From assembly GCF_009728145.1 (NCBI RefSeq), contig NZ_WOCA01000002.1, positions 372,001-436,000 on the forward strand: a stretch of DNA of 64,000 nt, read 5' to 3'. The first letter of the stretch is position 1; each line of letters opens with the position of its first letter. Under the pieces are notes generated by a model. It saw only the letters and a list, made by a program, of their open reading frames with translations, ran no database searches and was not told where the DNA came from. Positions 10,162 through 19,641 of the stretch are shown here, one piece after another. Made by a program: the position numbers and the translations under genes. The stretch is from Ornithinibacillus caprae. Lineage in GTDB: Bacteria; Bacillota; Bacilli; Bacillales; Amphibacillaceae.

Positions 10162-11199
10162 ATGACTGATACCATTTTATCTGTTGAAAACCTTGATGTT
10201 TCTTTTCAGTCATACAATGGCCTTATCAAAGCAGTACGTGGAGTAACCTTTGACTTAAAGAAAGGAGAAACATTAGCCATTGTTGGCGAGTCTGGGTCGG
10301 GTAAGTCAGTGACGGCTAAAAGCATCATGCAATTACTCCCAAAGAAAACAACGGTAATTAATAATGGTTCCATTGTTTATGAAGGAAACGACCTTTTAAC
10401 ATATAGCAAAAAAGAAATGGAAAAAATTCGTGGATCAGAAATTTCCATGGTATTTCAAGATCCGATGACTTCCTTAAATCCAACGATGAAGATTGGAAAG
10501 CAAGTAATGGAAGGAATACTTAAGCATAAAAAAATCAGTAAGAAAGAAGCGTTTGTTCGAGCGAAAGAATTATTAGAACTTGTAGGGATTCCTAATGCAG
10601 AAGAACGTATGAAGTCTTACCCACATGAATTCTCAGGAGGGATGAGACAACGAGTTATTATTGCAATGGCATTAGCGAGTGATCCAAGTGTTTTAATTGC
10701 AGATGAACCTACTACTGCACTGGATGTAACCATACAAGCACAAATACTAGATTTAATGAAAAATATCCAAAAAAAGACTGGTACGTCTATCTTAATCATT
10801 ACGCACGATTTAGGTGTAGTAGTTAATATGGCTAAGCGTGTTGCTGTTATGTATGCAGGGCAAATCGTTGAAACAGGTACGCTTGAGGAAATCTTTTATG
10901 ATTCTAAACATCCTTATACATGGGGACTCATGCAATCTATGCCAAAGTTACATCAGGATCGTTCGGTACCACTTATTCCTATTGCTGGTTCACCACCTGA
11001 TGTGAGCAAATTACATGATGGGTGTCCATTTGCTGCCAGATGTCCATACGTAATGAAGGTTTGTCATAATCACATGCCAGACCAGTCTACTATTTCAGGT
11101 ACACATTCGGTTTCTTGTTGGTTACAAGATGAAAGGGCTCCTCACGTTGAAAAGCCTGAACTTGGAGGGAATAACGTTGACAAATCAAAAACTAGTTGA
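10162..11199 (+). CDS. Peptide ABC transporter ATP-binding protein (OppD/DppD type)
   Basis: 345-residue cytosolic ATPase. Walker A GESGSGKS is at about residues 40-47, the signature motif FSGGMRQR near 154, Walker B VLIADEPTTALD near 172, and a switch His in ITHDLG. The C-terminal oligopeptide extension has the Cys cluster CPFAARCPYVMKVC that binds an iron-sulfur cluster in related proteins. It starts 15 bases after the previous gene behind AGAGGAGGA. The next ATPase begins inside its 3' end, so the pair is coupled. Confidence 0.94.
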   Translation: MTDTILSVENLDVSFQSYNGLIKAVRGVTFDLKKGETLAIVGESGSGKSVTAKSIMQLLPKKTTVINNGSIVYEGNDLLTYSKKEMEKIRGSEISMVFQDPMTSLNPTMKIGKQVMEGILKHKKISKKEAFVRAKELLELVGIPNAEERMKSYPHEFSGGMRQRVIIAMALASDPSVLIADEPTTALDVTIQAQILDLMKNIQKKTGTSILIITHDLGVVVNMAKRVAVMYAGQIVETGTLEEIFYDSKHPYTWGLMQSMPKLHQDRSVPLIPIAGSPPDVSKLHDGCPFAARCPYVMKVCHNHMPDQSTISGTHSVSCWLQDERAPHVEKPELGGNNVDKSKTS

Positions 11200-12136
11200 A
11201 GTAAAAAACCTAAGAAAACACTTTAAAATGGGTAAAAAGCAGCTTAAAGCTGTTGATAATATAACCTTTGATATTTATGAAGGGGAAACTTTAGGTTTAG
11301 TTGGTGAATCTGGTTGTGGGAAGTCAACGATTGGAAGAACAATATTAAACCTGTACCAAGCAACGGATGGACAGGTTATTTATAAGGGAAGAAATTTGCA
11401 AGAAAATCTATCAACTAAAGATAGGAAGTATTACCAAGAAAAAATGCAAATGATTTTTCAGGATCCTTATTCCTCTCTAGATCCAAGAATGACAGTCTTA
11501 GACATTGTGAGTGAAGGGTTAAAAATTCACCGACCAGATATGGACAAGAAGGAAATGAGCGATCGAGTATACGATTTACTAGAATTGGTAGGCTTAAATA
11601 AAAATCATGCCAAACGTTATCCGCATGAATTTAGTGGAGGTCAGCGCCAACGTATTGGTATCGCTCGTTCATTGGCGGTTAATCCGGAGTTTATTATTGC
11701 TGATGAACCCATTGCCGCACTAGATGTTTCGATTCAGGCTCAGGTGGTGAACTTGTTAAAAGAGTTACAAAGAGATCGTGGCCTCACTTATTTATTCATT
11801 GCCCATGACTTATCGATGGTGAAATATATAAGTGATCGTGTTGCGGTAATGTACCTTGGGAAAATGGTGGAGTTAACCACTAGTGAAGAGTTATATGAAG
11901 ATCCGCTACATCCTTATACAAAAGCTCTTTTGTCAGCTGTCCCTATACCTGATCCTAAAATTGAGCAACAGCGTGAGCGTATTATTTTAACTGGAGATAT
12001 CCCTAGCCCAATTGATCCACCAAGTGGCTGCAGTTTTCGAACAAGATGCCCAATGGCCAAGGAAATTTGTGCAGAGATAGTTCCAGAGTGGAAAGAAGTT
12101 AAAAAAGATCATTATGTTGCATGTCACTTGTACTAG
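11177..12136 (+). CDS. Peptide ABC transporter ATP-binding protein (OppF/DppF type)
   Basis: 319-residue partner ATPase. Walker A GESGCGKS, signature FSGGQRQR, Walker B FIIADEPIAALD and the C-terminal Cys motif CSFRTRCPMAKEIC are all present. An in-frame ATG at 11129 would add 16 residues read out of the oppD-type gene; the TTG at 11177, eight bases after GGAGGG, gives the usual N-terminus (TNQKLVEVKNL) and was chosen, giving a 23-base overlap. In transporters of this type the two ATPases form a heterodimer. Last gene of the operon; a terminator lies about 80 bases downstream. Confidence 0.93.
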   Translation: MTNQKLVEVKNLRKHFKMGKKQLKAVDNITFDIYEGETLGLVGESGCGKSTIGRTILNLYQATDGQVIYKGRNLQENLSTKDRKYYQEKMQMIFQDPYSSLDPRMTVLDIVSEGLKIHRPDMDKKEMSDRVYDLLELVGLNKNHAKRYPHEFSGGQRQRIGIARSLAVNPEFIIADEPIAALDVSIQAQVVNLLKELQRDRGLTYLFIAHDLSMVKYISDRVAVMYLGKMVELTTSEELYEDPLHPYTKALLSAVPIPDPKIEQQRERIILTGDIPSPIDPPSGCSFRTRCPMAKEICAEIVPEWKEVKKDHYVACHLY

Positions 12137-12216
12137 GTTAGAAAAGTGGTAGATTTATGATTGCTCCTCTTTGTGAGACTATTACCAGTCACACGCAGGA
12201 AAAAAAGCTGAAATAT

Positions 12217-12264
12217 AAGTTGTTAGATCGATAGATAACTACTCTATGATTTAACAACTTTTTC
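12217..12264 (+). terminator. Terminator after the peptide transporter operon
   Basis: AAGTTGTTA (12217-12225) pairs with TAACAACTT (12252-12260), and the flanking A-run and TTTTTCTGC extend the stem outward. AT-rich but long. Confidence 0.65.
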
Positions 12265-12402
12265 TGCATATTTGTCGATAGATATCATAGTCAAAATGTT
12301 ACATAACGTGATAACTCCTGAATTATAAAATCCTTTAAGAAAGTGTTATAACGGTAGGATATTTCCTTTGTATGAATAATAAAGTAGAAAAGAGGTTCAA
12401 AC

Positions 12403-13827
12403 ATGACAAATAAAGTTTTTATGGGAAGCTTTGAAGAATATGCTCGTAAACTAATACGTGATTATCAAATACCAGGTGTTTCCATCGGTTTAAATCAAGG
12501 TGGAAAATCTGTCTATTATCAAGGGTTGGGGTATCGAGATATAGACAATAGTTTACCAGTAACTGGTGACACAGTTTTTGGAATTGCATCTATTACCAAA
12601 TCGTTTACAGGAGTAGCGATTATGAAATTACAAGAAGCTGGAAAATTATCAGTACATGATGAAGTAGTTGATCATTTACCAGAATTTAAAACAACAGATC
12701 CTGAAAGAACTGCACAAATGACCATTCATCACTTTTTAACCAATTCATCTGGGCTTCCACCATTACCTTCTCTTATATATGCCAACAAGCGTAGCATGGA
12801 TAAAGATCCTTCTAAGGATGATTATCCAGGATTAACTATTTCAGAAAATGTATCTCAAGGTCCAATTGATACGTACGAAGAGTTAATGAACTTTATCGGA
12901 AAATTAGACTTTGAATTGTTAGGATCTCCTGGTCAACATTTTAGCTATTCAAATGACGCTTTTGCATTGCTAGGAGCAATTATTGAGCGAGCAAGTGGGC
13001 AATCATATGAATCATTTGTAAAAGATAATATATTAGTACCTGCTGGTATGAGAAATACCACATTCGATCTTAATGATTTAAACGAACATGATGACATTAC
13101 GATGCTTTATGCATCAAAAGAAATGGATGGCAAAACGAATGTATATTCGGCACCTGTTTGGTGGGATGCTCCTGCTATGCGGCCTGCTGGCTACTTGAAA
13201 TCTACTGTTCATGATATGCTGAAATATACAGAAATATATCGTAATAAAGGTGTTGTAAACGGAGTACGTATTATCTCAGAAAAAAGTGTAAAACAAATGA
13301 TTTATCCTTATATTGAGGCAGAGCCAGGTAAATATTACGGCTATGGTTTAATGATAACACCGGATTACTATGGGAATACATTAATAGAGCATGGTGGAAA
13401 CTTAAAAGCGATTGCTTCTTTCATGTGTATTATTCCTGAAAAAGGGGTAACTGGTGTCGTATTAACTAATCTTGCTGGTGTACCTGCTACTAGTCTATTA
13501 ATGGGAGCATTAAATGATTTTCAAAGTAGAGAAGTAACAGCATCTCATAAGAACCTTGAAGAAGTCGACATATCTTTAGAACAATTACAAAAATATGTTG
13601 GTACATATACATCAAATGAAGGAATGCAAGTAACAATTGGTGTTAAAGATGGCAAACTAACATGTTTCACTCAAGGATCCTATCATTCTATTCGGTGCGT
13701 AGGAGAGGATATTTTTGTTGTTCAGTTGAAAGACCAGGAAGAAACAATCCGCTTCATTACAGACCATAATGGAAAAGTAGATCGAATCGGATACCATTTC
13801 AGACAATTTCCAAAATCCCAAGAATAG
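12403..13827 (+). CDS. Serine hydrolase of the beta-lactamase/PBP4* family
   Basis: 474-residue enzyme of the class C beta-lactamase-like serine hydrolase family, which includes D-aminopeptidases, D-peptidases and esterases. The nucleophile motif SITK is near residue 64 (SxxK), the YSN motif (YSNDAFALLG) near residue 182, and the third motif as HGG near residue 332. No signal peptide is apparent, so it is probably cytosolic and acts on imported compounds. A C-terminal domain of about 100 residues is likely a beta-barrel-type extension common in this family. It lies between the peptide importer and enzymes that act on N-acyl and D-amino acids, which makes a D-aminopeptidase or D-peptidase role attractive, but substrate is not readable from sequence. 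AGAGG ribosome binding site. Confidence 0.8.
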   Translation: MTNKVFMGSFEEYARKLIRDYQIPGVSIGLNQGGKSVYYQGLGYRDIDNSLPVTGDTVFGIASITKSFTGVAIMKLQEAGKLSVHDEVVDHLPEFKTTDPERTAQMTIHHFLTNSSGLPPLPSLIYANKRSMDKDPSKDDYPGLTISENVSQGPIDTYEELMNFIGKLDFELLGSPGQHFSYSNDAFALLGAIIERASGQSYESFVKDNILVPAGMRNTTFDLNDLNEHDDITMLYASKEMDGKTNVYSAPVWWDAPAMRPAGYLKSTVHDMLKYTEIYRNKGVVNGVRIISEKSVKQMIYPYIEAEPGKYYGYGLMITPDYYGNTLIEHGGNLKAIASFMCIIPEKGVTGVVLTNLAGVPATSLLMGALNDFQSREVTASHKNLEEVDISLEQLQKYVGTYTSNEGMQVTIGVKDGKLTCFTQGSYHSIRCVGEDIFVVQLKDQEETIRFITDHNGKVDRIGYHFRQFPKSQE

Positions 13828-14192
13828 GGGTTGCTGAACATAAAGAGTTTGCTTTTCTTAGAAAATAATGGGGCTGTTTTAGATTCATAATGTTTCATTG
13901 CACATGCAATAAAGATGATTCAACAGTTGTTACCGTAGGATGTGAGTTATAACAACATTATATGGTTGACAGTATTACATTATCTTAAGGACAATACTAT
14001 GGAGGGAAGACATTCTATATTTGTGTACATAGACTAAAGCTCTAAGCCATAAGTCAATTAGAAACAAAATAACTGCATGTAGGTAATCCATCTTAAAATA
14101 TATTCTAGATGGATGGAAATTACAAACACGTTATCTATCTAATCAGAGCCCTTATTTGATTACAGACAAAACAAGAGAAAGGAGCTATTAAC
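13828..14192. other. Intergenic region with candidate promoter and hairpin
   Basis: 365 bases. TTGACA at 13966-13971 is followed after 18 bases by GACAAT, a possible promoter for the hydrolase/GNAT/racemase genes. A stem ATCCATCT (14086-14093) with AGATGGAT (14107-14114) lies in the transcribed leader. No gene is seen. Confidence 0.4.
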
Positions 14193-15317
14193 ATGACGAC
14201 AAATTCCGACAAATATCGAGGAGTGACAGGCACCTTCCAATATTTGCATGATAATCCAGAGGTGAGTTGGGAGGAGTTTGGTACGACGGATTATATTCGG
14301 GGGCTTTTTGAGGGTCGTGATGATTGTAGAATTACGACGTTTGAGGGTTCTCCGGGATTGGTTATTGAGATTGGACAGGGAAAGCCAGTTATTGGGTTAC
14401 GGGCTGATATGGATGCATTATGGCAGGAAGTCGACGGTAAATTCCAGGCTAACCATTCCTGTGGGCATGATGCACATATGACAATCGTGATCGGGACGTT
14501 ATGGAGGCTGTTAGAAAATGGTTATCCAGATAAAGGTACGTTCCGGTTTATTTTTCAGCCTGCTGAGGAAAAAGGGACAGGTGCATTAGCATATGTTGAA
14601 AAAGGAATCGTAGATGATGTTGAATATCTATATGGAATGCATTTACGACCAATCCAAGAACTGCGTTATGGCCAGTTTGCGCCAGCTATACAACACGGGG
14701 CAGCACGATTTTTGCAAGGAACGATTCGTGGAGAAGATGCCCATGGTGCAAGGCCCCATTTGAATGCCAATGCAATCCAGGTTGGTAGTGAGCTTGTCCA
14801 ACAGTTAAATAATATTCATATGGATCCGATGGTTCCTTATTCAGTTAAAATGACAAGCTTTCATGCTGGTGGGGAAAGCTCCAATATTATCCCAGGGAAC
14901 GGTACGTTTTCTCTTGACGTTCGGGCACAAACAAATGAAGTAATGGCTGCATTAACGGAAAAAATTGAGGATATAGTCAACATGCTGTCTGCGTATCATG
15001 GAGTGGAGATTAAGTTAGAAATTGGTGCAAATATTGCTGCAGCTGTAATCAATGAGGAAGCAATTGAAATCATGGAAGAAGCAATTATTCAAACAGCTGG
15101 AGAAGCAAAATTAGCACCTATGATTACGACAACTGGTGGGGATGATTTTCATTTTTATACAATTAAACGACCGAATATAAAGGCAACCATGCTTGCAATT
15201 GGCTGTGATTTAGAGCCAGGACTGCATCATCCAACAATGACATTTAATCATCAAGCGATTCCAGAAGCTATTAACGTGTTGACGAGAGCACTTATACATA
15301 CTGCTGAGAAAAACTAA
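14193..15317 (+). CDS. M20-family amidohydrolase (AmhX-like), probable N-acyl-L-amino acid hydrolase
   Basis: 374-residue metal-dependent hydrolase of the M20D/amidohydrolase group. The metal-binding NHSCGHDAHM (Cys, His) and FQPAEEKGTG (Glu pair) motifs, and HHP near the C-terminus, are clear. Closest in pattern to Bacillus AmhX. It is seven to thirteen bases upstream of a GNAT gene and shares the transcription unit with an N-succinylamino acid racemase-type gene. In the described Geobacillus route for turning D- into L-amino acids, exactly these three enzyme types cooperate, with the M20 member removing the succinyl group from the N-succinyl-L-amino acid. That role is inferred from context. 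RBS GAAAGGAG. Confidence 0.85.
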   Translation: MTTNSDKYRGVTGTFQYLHDNPEVSWEEFGTTDYIRGLFEGRDDCRITTFEGSPGLVIEIGQGKPVIGLRADMDALWQEVDGKFQANHSCGHDAHMTIVIGTLWRLLENGYPDKGTFRFIFQPAEEKGTGALAYVEKGIVDDVEYLYGMHLRPIQELRYGQFAPAIQHGAARFLQGTIRGEDAHGARPHLNANAIQVGSELVQQLNNIHMDPMVPYSVKMTSFHAGGESSNIIPGNGTFSLDVRAQTNEVMAALTEKIEDIVNMLSAYHGVEIKLEIGANIAAAVINEEAIEIMEEAIIQTAGEAKLAPMITTTGGDDFHFYTIKRPNIKATMLAIGCDLEPGLHHPTMTFNHQAIPEAINVLTRALIHTAEKN

Positions 15318-15329
15318 GGGGGAATGTTT

Positions 15330-16121
15330 ATGCATGAAAACATTGAAATCCGACGATTAACTACAATGGAGGAATTGTATCACATGCAAGAAGTAGAGGA
15401 AGCTGTTTGGCAGGCACCACCTACACCAGTTCATCAGACGTACACGGCATCTTATAACGGTGGATTGATGCTAGGAGCCTATGATGGGGAAAAGATGATT
15501 GGCTTCCAATACAGCTTTGCAGGCTTTGATGGGAAAAATCCTTATCTTTGCTCACATATGCTTGGAATTTTGCCGGAATACCGGCGTGGTGGACTTGGAG
15601 TAAAAATGAAACTAAAACAAGCTGAGATAGCAAGAGAATTAGGCTATGACATGATGACATGGACCTTTGATCCGTTGGAAAGCTTAAACGCATATTTGAA
15701 TTTGCATAAGCTTGAGGGTGTGGGTGCATCCTATAAGGTCAATCATTATGGCATGATGGACGATGGCTTGAATAAAGGGCTTCCTACTGATCGGATTCAA
15801 ATCGAATGGTGGTTGAACGAGGATAAGAATGATCAACGTCCTGTATTTGATAAGGGTGCGGTGCTCCTTCGTATGGATGATCGTGATGAGCCAGCTGTAA
15901 CCGAATATTTTTCCGATGAATTCTTGGATACCTCTCAACCTGCTTGGTTTGTGGCTATACCGGAAAAAATCCAAGATATGAAAAGAACGAATCCAGAGCT
16001 TGCAATCAAGTGGCGCTATGAAACTCGAAAAGTGTTTGTAGAACTATTTGCGAATGGATACAAGGCAACAGATTTGATCCGAAAAGATGTGGGAAGTTAT
16101 TATTGTTTTTCCCGTAAGTAA
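15330..16121 (+). CDS. GNAT acetyltransferase-fold protein, probable D-amino acid N-succinyltransferase
   Basis: 263-residue protein of the GNAT superfamily (the COG3375-type group found beside N-acylamino acid racemases). The acyl-CoA loop appears as LGILPEYRRGGLGVKMK (R-R-G-G-L-G pattern). Two ATGs are possible; the one at 15330 has proper spacing to AAGGGGG, while 15324 touches the ribosome binding site. Placed between an M20 hydrolase and the racemase, it fits the succinyl-CoA:D-amino acid N-succinyltransferase of the published D-to-L conversion route. Acyl donor and amino acid range cannot be read from the sequence. Confidence 0.78.
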   Translation: MHENIEIRRLTTMEELYHMQEVEEAVWQAPPTPVHQTYTASYNGGLMLGAYDGEKMIGFQYSFAGFDGKNPYLCSHMLGILPEYRRGGLGVKMKLKQAEIARELGYDMMTWTFDPLESLNAYLNLHKLEGVGASYKVNHYGMMDDGLNKGLPTDRIQIEWWLNEDKNDQRPVFDKGAVLLRMDDRDEPAVTEYFSDEFLDTSQPAWFVAIPEKIQDMKRTNPELAIKWRYETRKVFVELFANGYKATDLIRKDVGSYYCFSRK

Positions 16122-16191
16122 GAATGTAAAAGCTTCTTGCCGTAAATAAATGCTCGATACAAGCTAAGTTTCCTAAATAGGAGGTAAATAT

Positions 16192-17307
16192 ATGGCTATT
16201 CCAATTCAGAAAATTATTTTACGAAAGTTGAAGATGACATTAAATGATCCTTTTACAACAAGCTTTGGCACGATGCAGGAGAAAGAATTTTTTATTGCAG
16301 AGGCTATTGATTCAGGTGGTAATCGAGGATTTGGTGAGTCTGTTGCGTTTACGGTTCCGTGGTATAGTGAAGAATCGGTACAAACAAATTTCCATATCAT
16401 GGATGATTTTTTAATAAAGATGCTACAAGAAAATGAGATTGACCACCCGAATGATGTATTAGATATTTTTTCACCAATCAGACGAAATAATATGGCTAAA
16501 TCTACGTTAGAAGGTGCAATATGGGATTTGTATGCCAAACGCGAAGGGATACCTTTAGCTCAGCTTCTAGGCGGAGAAAAAACGGAAATCGATGTTGGAA
16601 TTAGTATAGGCATTCAACCGACCGTTGCAGATTTGATAAACACGATTGATCACTACGTTAAAGAAGGGTATAAGCGGATTAAATTAAAAATAAAACCAGG
16701 TTGGGATATCGAGGTCCTACGTGAGGTTCGGAGACATTTTCCAAACACATTAATCATGGCGGACGCGAATTCTGCTTACACATTAGATGACGTGGATCAT
16801 TTGAAAAAATTAGATGAGTTTGACCTAATGATGATTGAACAGCCGTTAGCGCATGATGATATCGTTGATCATGCGAAGCTTCAAGCAGAAATAAATACAC
16901 CAATTTGCTTAGATGAAAGCATTCATTCATTGGCAGATGCTCGCAAAGCGGTGGAGCTTGGAAGCTGCAAAATTATTAATGTGAAGATTGGGCGTGTTGG
17001 TGGATTACGGGAAGCAAAACGAATTCATGATTTTTGTCAGGAGCAGGATGTACCGGTTTGGTGCGGTGGCATGTTAGAAGCAGGGGTTGGTCGTGCCCAT
17101 AATATTGCATTAACGACACTACCTCAGTTTACCATGCCAGGAGATACGGCGGGATCATCGCGGTATTGGAAAAAAGATATTATAAAACCAGAGGTTGTCG
17201 TGGAAAATGGAGTTATTAAGGTACCGGATAAACCCGGGATTGGGTATGATATGGATGATGAAGCATTAGAACAATTTACGGTTGAGAAGAAAGAATATGT
17301 TTTTTAA
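16192..17307 (+). CDS. N-succinylamino acid racemase / o-succinylbenzoate synthase family (enolase superfamily)
   Basis: 371-residue enolase-superfamily enzyme. Catalytic acid-base lysines are visible as K164-L-K166 (KLKIKPG) and K265 (NVKIGRVGG); metal ligands are D191 (ADANSAY), E216 (IEQPL) and D241 (LDESI). The C-terminal [11 protein letters not shown] is typical of the MenC/NSAR subgroup of Bacillaceae. Such enzymes can make o-succinylbenzoate for menaquinone or racemize N-succinylamino acids. No men genes are near, whereas an M20 hydrolase and a GNAT enzyme are, so the racemase role is preferred (inference). RBS AGGAGG eight bases before ATG. Confidence 0.85.
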   Translation: MAIPIQKIILRKLKMTLNDPFTTSFGTMQEKEFFIAEAIDSGGNRGFGESVAFTVPWYSEESVQTNFHIMDDFLIKMLQENEIDHPNDVLDIFSPIRRNNMAKSTLEGAIWDLYAKREGIPLAQLLGGEKTEIDVGISIGIQPTVADLINTIDHYVKEGYKRIKLKIKPGWDIEVLREVRRHFPNTLIMADANSAYTLDDVDHLKKLDEFDLMMIEQPLAHDDIVDHAKLQAEINTPICLDESIHSLADARKAVELGSCKIINVKIGRVGGLREAKRIHDFCQEQDVPVWCGGMLEAGVGRAHNIALTTLPQFTMPGDTAGSSRYWKKDIIKPEVVVENGVIKVPDKPGIGYDMDDEALEQFTVEKKEYVF

Positions 17308-17324
17308 TCAAAAGCTATCTTTAC

Positions 17325-17412
17325 TTGGCAGATAGGAAAGTATAAACTTTCCTATCCTGCATAAGTGCAACTAAGTCATTCACCATAAAGGCTTGGCGAA
17401 TGCCAAGTTTTA
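17325..17412 (+). repeat. Two-hairpin dispersed repeat, family C, best-preserved copy
   Basis: Stem 1: GATAGGAAAG with CTTTCCTATC around a six-base loop (17331-17356). Then a conserved single-stranded middle (TGCATAAGTGCAACTAAG), then stem 2: CTTGGC/GCCAAG with loop GAAT (17392-17407). The same layout recurs at 43221, 45072, 53705 (minus), 58490 (minus), 59704 and 8103. Confidence 0.8.
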
Positions 17413-17492
17413 TAATTGCTATTAGTCTAGAAATATAGGAAAATATAGGTATAGGAAGTGGATGGTTGTCCACAAAATTAGGGGGGATCCAT

Positions 17493-18122
17493 ATGCTAGT
17501 CAAAAATGATTATGTGAATAAGAAAGATGTCGTGTTTGTGAAAGAAAATGACAGCATTGAGAGTGTTATGCAGAAGCTGGAAGAGTCCGGTTATAGATGT
17601 ATCCCTGTACTAGATGAAGCTGGTAATAAGTATGTTGGAAATATTTATAAAGTGGATTTATTGGAATATGAAATAGATCACTCGTTAGTAGGTAGCCTAT
17701 CTGATCTGATTACTGACCGTGAAGATAGCTTTGTTAAAGAAGATGACGCATTCTTTAAAGTGTTTTCTTCCATTAAAAAATTGCCATTTTTAGCAGTAGT
17801 TGACGATGATAAGGAATTCCTTGGAATTTTAACGAATGGGAATGTGATCCAAGTACTTGAAAATGCATGGGGTGTTCATAATGGTAGTTATTCCTTTACC
17901 ATCGGAACGATTGAATATGCAGGTGTATTGCGTAAAATGTTAAAAGTCATAAATAAATACTGTAACGTACAAAGTGTTATTTCCTTAAATAATAATTCTC
18001 AATATGTAAGACGAGTTTGTATCGTCCTACCAAAAGACGTGGATGAAAAATTAGCAAAAGAAATCGAAATGGACTTAGACAAACATAACTTTACCGTAAC
18101 CCATATTGAAAAATTGAATTAA
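17493..18122 (+). CDS. CBS-domain protein, cyclic di-AMP-binding CbpA type
   Basis: 209-residue protein with a tandem CBS pair (about residues 5-125; KENDSIESVMQKLEESGYRCIPVLDE, then EDDAFFKVFSSIKKLPFLAVVDDD) followed by an ACT-like C-terminal region (residues about 130-205). This CBS-plus-ACT layout is that of CbpA of Listeria and relatives, which binds cyclic di-AMP; the shorter DarB/CbpB proteins lack the C-terminal part. Ligand binding is inferred. The reading frame opens earlier, but the ATG at 17493 follows GGGGGG and matches family N-termini. It is a single gene; a palindromic repeat begins two bases after its stop. Confidence 0.78.
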   Translation: MLVKNDYVNKKDVVFVKENDSIESVMQKLEESGYRCIPVLDEAGNKYVGNIYKVDLLEYEIDHSLVGSLSDLITDREDSFVKEDDAFFKVFSSIKKLPFLAVVDDDKEFLGILTNGNVIQVLENAWGVHNGSYSFTIGTIEYAGVLRKMLKVINKYCNVQSVISLNNNSQYVRRVCIVLPKDVDEKLAKEIEMDLDKHNFTVTHIEKLN

Positions 18123-18124
18123 TA

Positions 18125-18165
18125 GGTGCCTGTCACTTGTCGAATTTTGGCGAGTGACTGGCACC
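18125..18165. repeat. 41-bp palindrome (family A), imperfect copy
   Basis: Left arm GGTGCCTGTCACTTGTCGAA intact; right arm has changes (GGCGAGTGACTGGCACC). It starts two bases after the CbpA-type gene stop and is followed by TTTTCTG, so it may also act as terminator. Confidence 0.85.
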
Positions 18166-18257
18166 TTTTCTGTTTTATTTGCTATTTGGATATTTATCGA
18201 ACTTGGGCGAGAAGACTCCTTCCTCAAAACGAGACAGTGTTTAGGTGGGGGAGGATG

Positions 18258-19334
18258 TCAATCTTCATCAAAGAATTCAATTAGTCCGTCTGTGATGGCT
18301 TCTGCTACTTTGTTTTGATAGGTTTCTGTTTGAATCGTATCTAAATTATCGGGATTCGACATGAAACCTAGTTCTAGTAAAACGGACGGATTTTGATTTT
18401 TTCGTAAAACGAGATAGCCTGTTTTACGTATGCCACGATCCTTAATGTCTACATGTTGCATCAGACTTGTGTGAATCGATTTTGCGAGATCAAAGCTTGT
18501 ATCATGATAGTAATAGGTATTAAAGCCATTAACACTTGTATCTGCAAATGAATCAAAATGCAGACTTATAAATGCATCAGCTTGATGCTTGTGACTTGTG
18601 TGAATCCGTTGATCTAGTGAAACAAAATCATCATTCTCACGAGTAAATACAACATCAGCTCCTGCGTGTTCTAGGTGTTCAGCTACTTTTTCGGCAGTAG
18701 TTAAAGTTAGTTCTTTTTCTTCGATTCCATTGGCAATTGCCCCAGCATCTTTTCCACCATGTCCTGGATCAATAACAATCTGGTAATCTTCTAATAATTC
18801 ATCCGTAATCTCAAGTGCTTCATTCGATACTTGCTCATTTCGCGCTTCTACTTTTTTTAATGGACCATCGATATGTTCACCCTCTGGTAAATCAATAAAT
18901 AAGGGTTCACTTCCGATGAAGTCCGATACTCGGAAATAATCCTCTGTCATTTCATCCGTGGATTCACTTTCGGGATTTTCTGTTTCTTGGTTAGTAGACT
19001 CATTACTTTTCTTATCCTCAGGATCATTGTTATTATCTGCTTCTGTATCTTCCTCAATAAAAATTAAATATCGAGAGGAAACCCATACGGATTCCCCATT
19101 ATAAAAAGTTTTCACCCAACCGTCCTCTTCTTCAAATATTCGTAATCGATCACCTTCTTCAAGCTGACCAATTATCTTCGTTTCATGACTTGGTCCTGTT
19201 CTCATGTTTAAAAAAGAAGTATCTACTTCAAATAATTGTCCATTAGCCTCTGCACTAGAGATTAGTGTAGGTCCAAAGAAGAATAGTGTAAAAAAGAATC
19301 CAGTAACGAGAATGCGATTGAATAGTTTTTTCAT
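18258..19334 (-). CDS. N-acetylmuramoyl-L-alanine amidase with SH3 domain (Amidase_3)
   Basis: Secreted cell-wall hydrolase of 358 residues. Domain order: signal peptide (residues 1 to about 30, KKLFN start, cleavage near SSAEA), one bacterial SH3 domain (about 33-95, FLNMRTGPSHETKIIGQL), an acidic low-complexity linker (about 96-130), then a zinc amidase_3 catalytic domain (about 185-356). Zinc ligands and catalytic Glu are seen in VIDPGHGGKDAG, EEKELTL, ISLHFDS and LLELGFMSN. It cleaves the bond between MurNAc and L-Ala of peptidoglycan. Monocistronic on the minus strand. Confidence 0.92.
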   Translation of the reverse strand: MKKLFNRILVTGFFFTLFFFGPTLISSAEANGQLFEVDTSFLNMRTGPSHETKIIGQLEEGDRLRIFEEEDGWVKTFYNGESVWVSSRYLIFIEEDTEADNNNDPEDKKSNESTNQETENPESESTDEMTEDYFRVSDFIGSEPLFIDLPEGEHIDGPLKKVEARNEQVSNEALEITDELLEDYQIVIDPGHGGKDAGAIANGIEEKELTLTTAEKVAEHLEHAGADVVFTRENDDFVSLDQRIHTSHKHQADAFISLHFDSFADTSVNGFNTYYYHDTSFDLAKSIHTSLMQHVDIKDRGIRKTGYLVLRKNQNPSVLLELGFMSNPDNLDTIQTETYQNKVAEAITDGLIEFFDED

Positions 19335-19463
19335 GATTTTTCATACCTTTCCAGTAGATTAATAGTTTAGTAGAAGGATGGACAAGGTTGATAGATTTTA
19401 AACATGGTTTTGATTTTTTTTCTACTAAACATGGAAAGGTGCACGAAATTTATCCCGCATGTA

Positions 19464-19590
19464 ACGGGCAGTAAGCCCCCCACTTCAAGACGTTGAAGTG
19501 AAGAAGGATAAGTGGGGGATCAACTGCCCGTAAATGTCCGATTGGTTCAACTAACATTCAGTGGGGAATGAAGAAAACCCCCACTGAATG
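19464..19590 (-). mobile_element. Probable solo end of an IS200/IS605 (tnpB-type) element
   Basis: Two adjacent structured segments. First (19464-19531): outer arms ACGGGCAGT and ACTGCCCGT enclosing CCCCCAC/GTGGGGG and an inner CACTTCAA gacg TTGAAGTG hairpin. Second (19555-19590): CATTCAGTGGGG paired with CCCCACTGAATG. On the minus strand it reads as the GGGCAGTTGATCCCCCAC...CTTACTGCCCGT pattern that typically closes tnpB-carrying IS605-family elements in Bacillaceae. No tnpA or tnpB remains nearby. Recognition is by pattern, so moderate. Confidence 0.5.
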
Positions 19591-19641
19591 AAGTTTCACT
19601 TTATTCTCCTTTGCAAGAATGAGGAGGAGATATAAATAGAA

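Noticed and set aside
16192-17307. Menaquinone o-succinylbenzoate synthase as primary role
   Set aside because: No other men gene is nearby, whereas the two other enzymes of the N-succinylamino acid route are; a dual role cannot be excluded.
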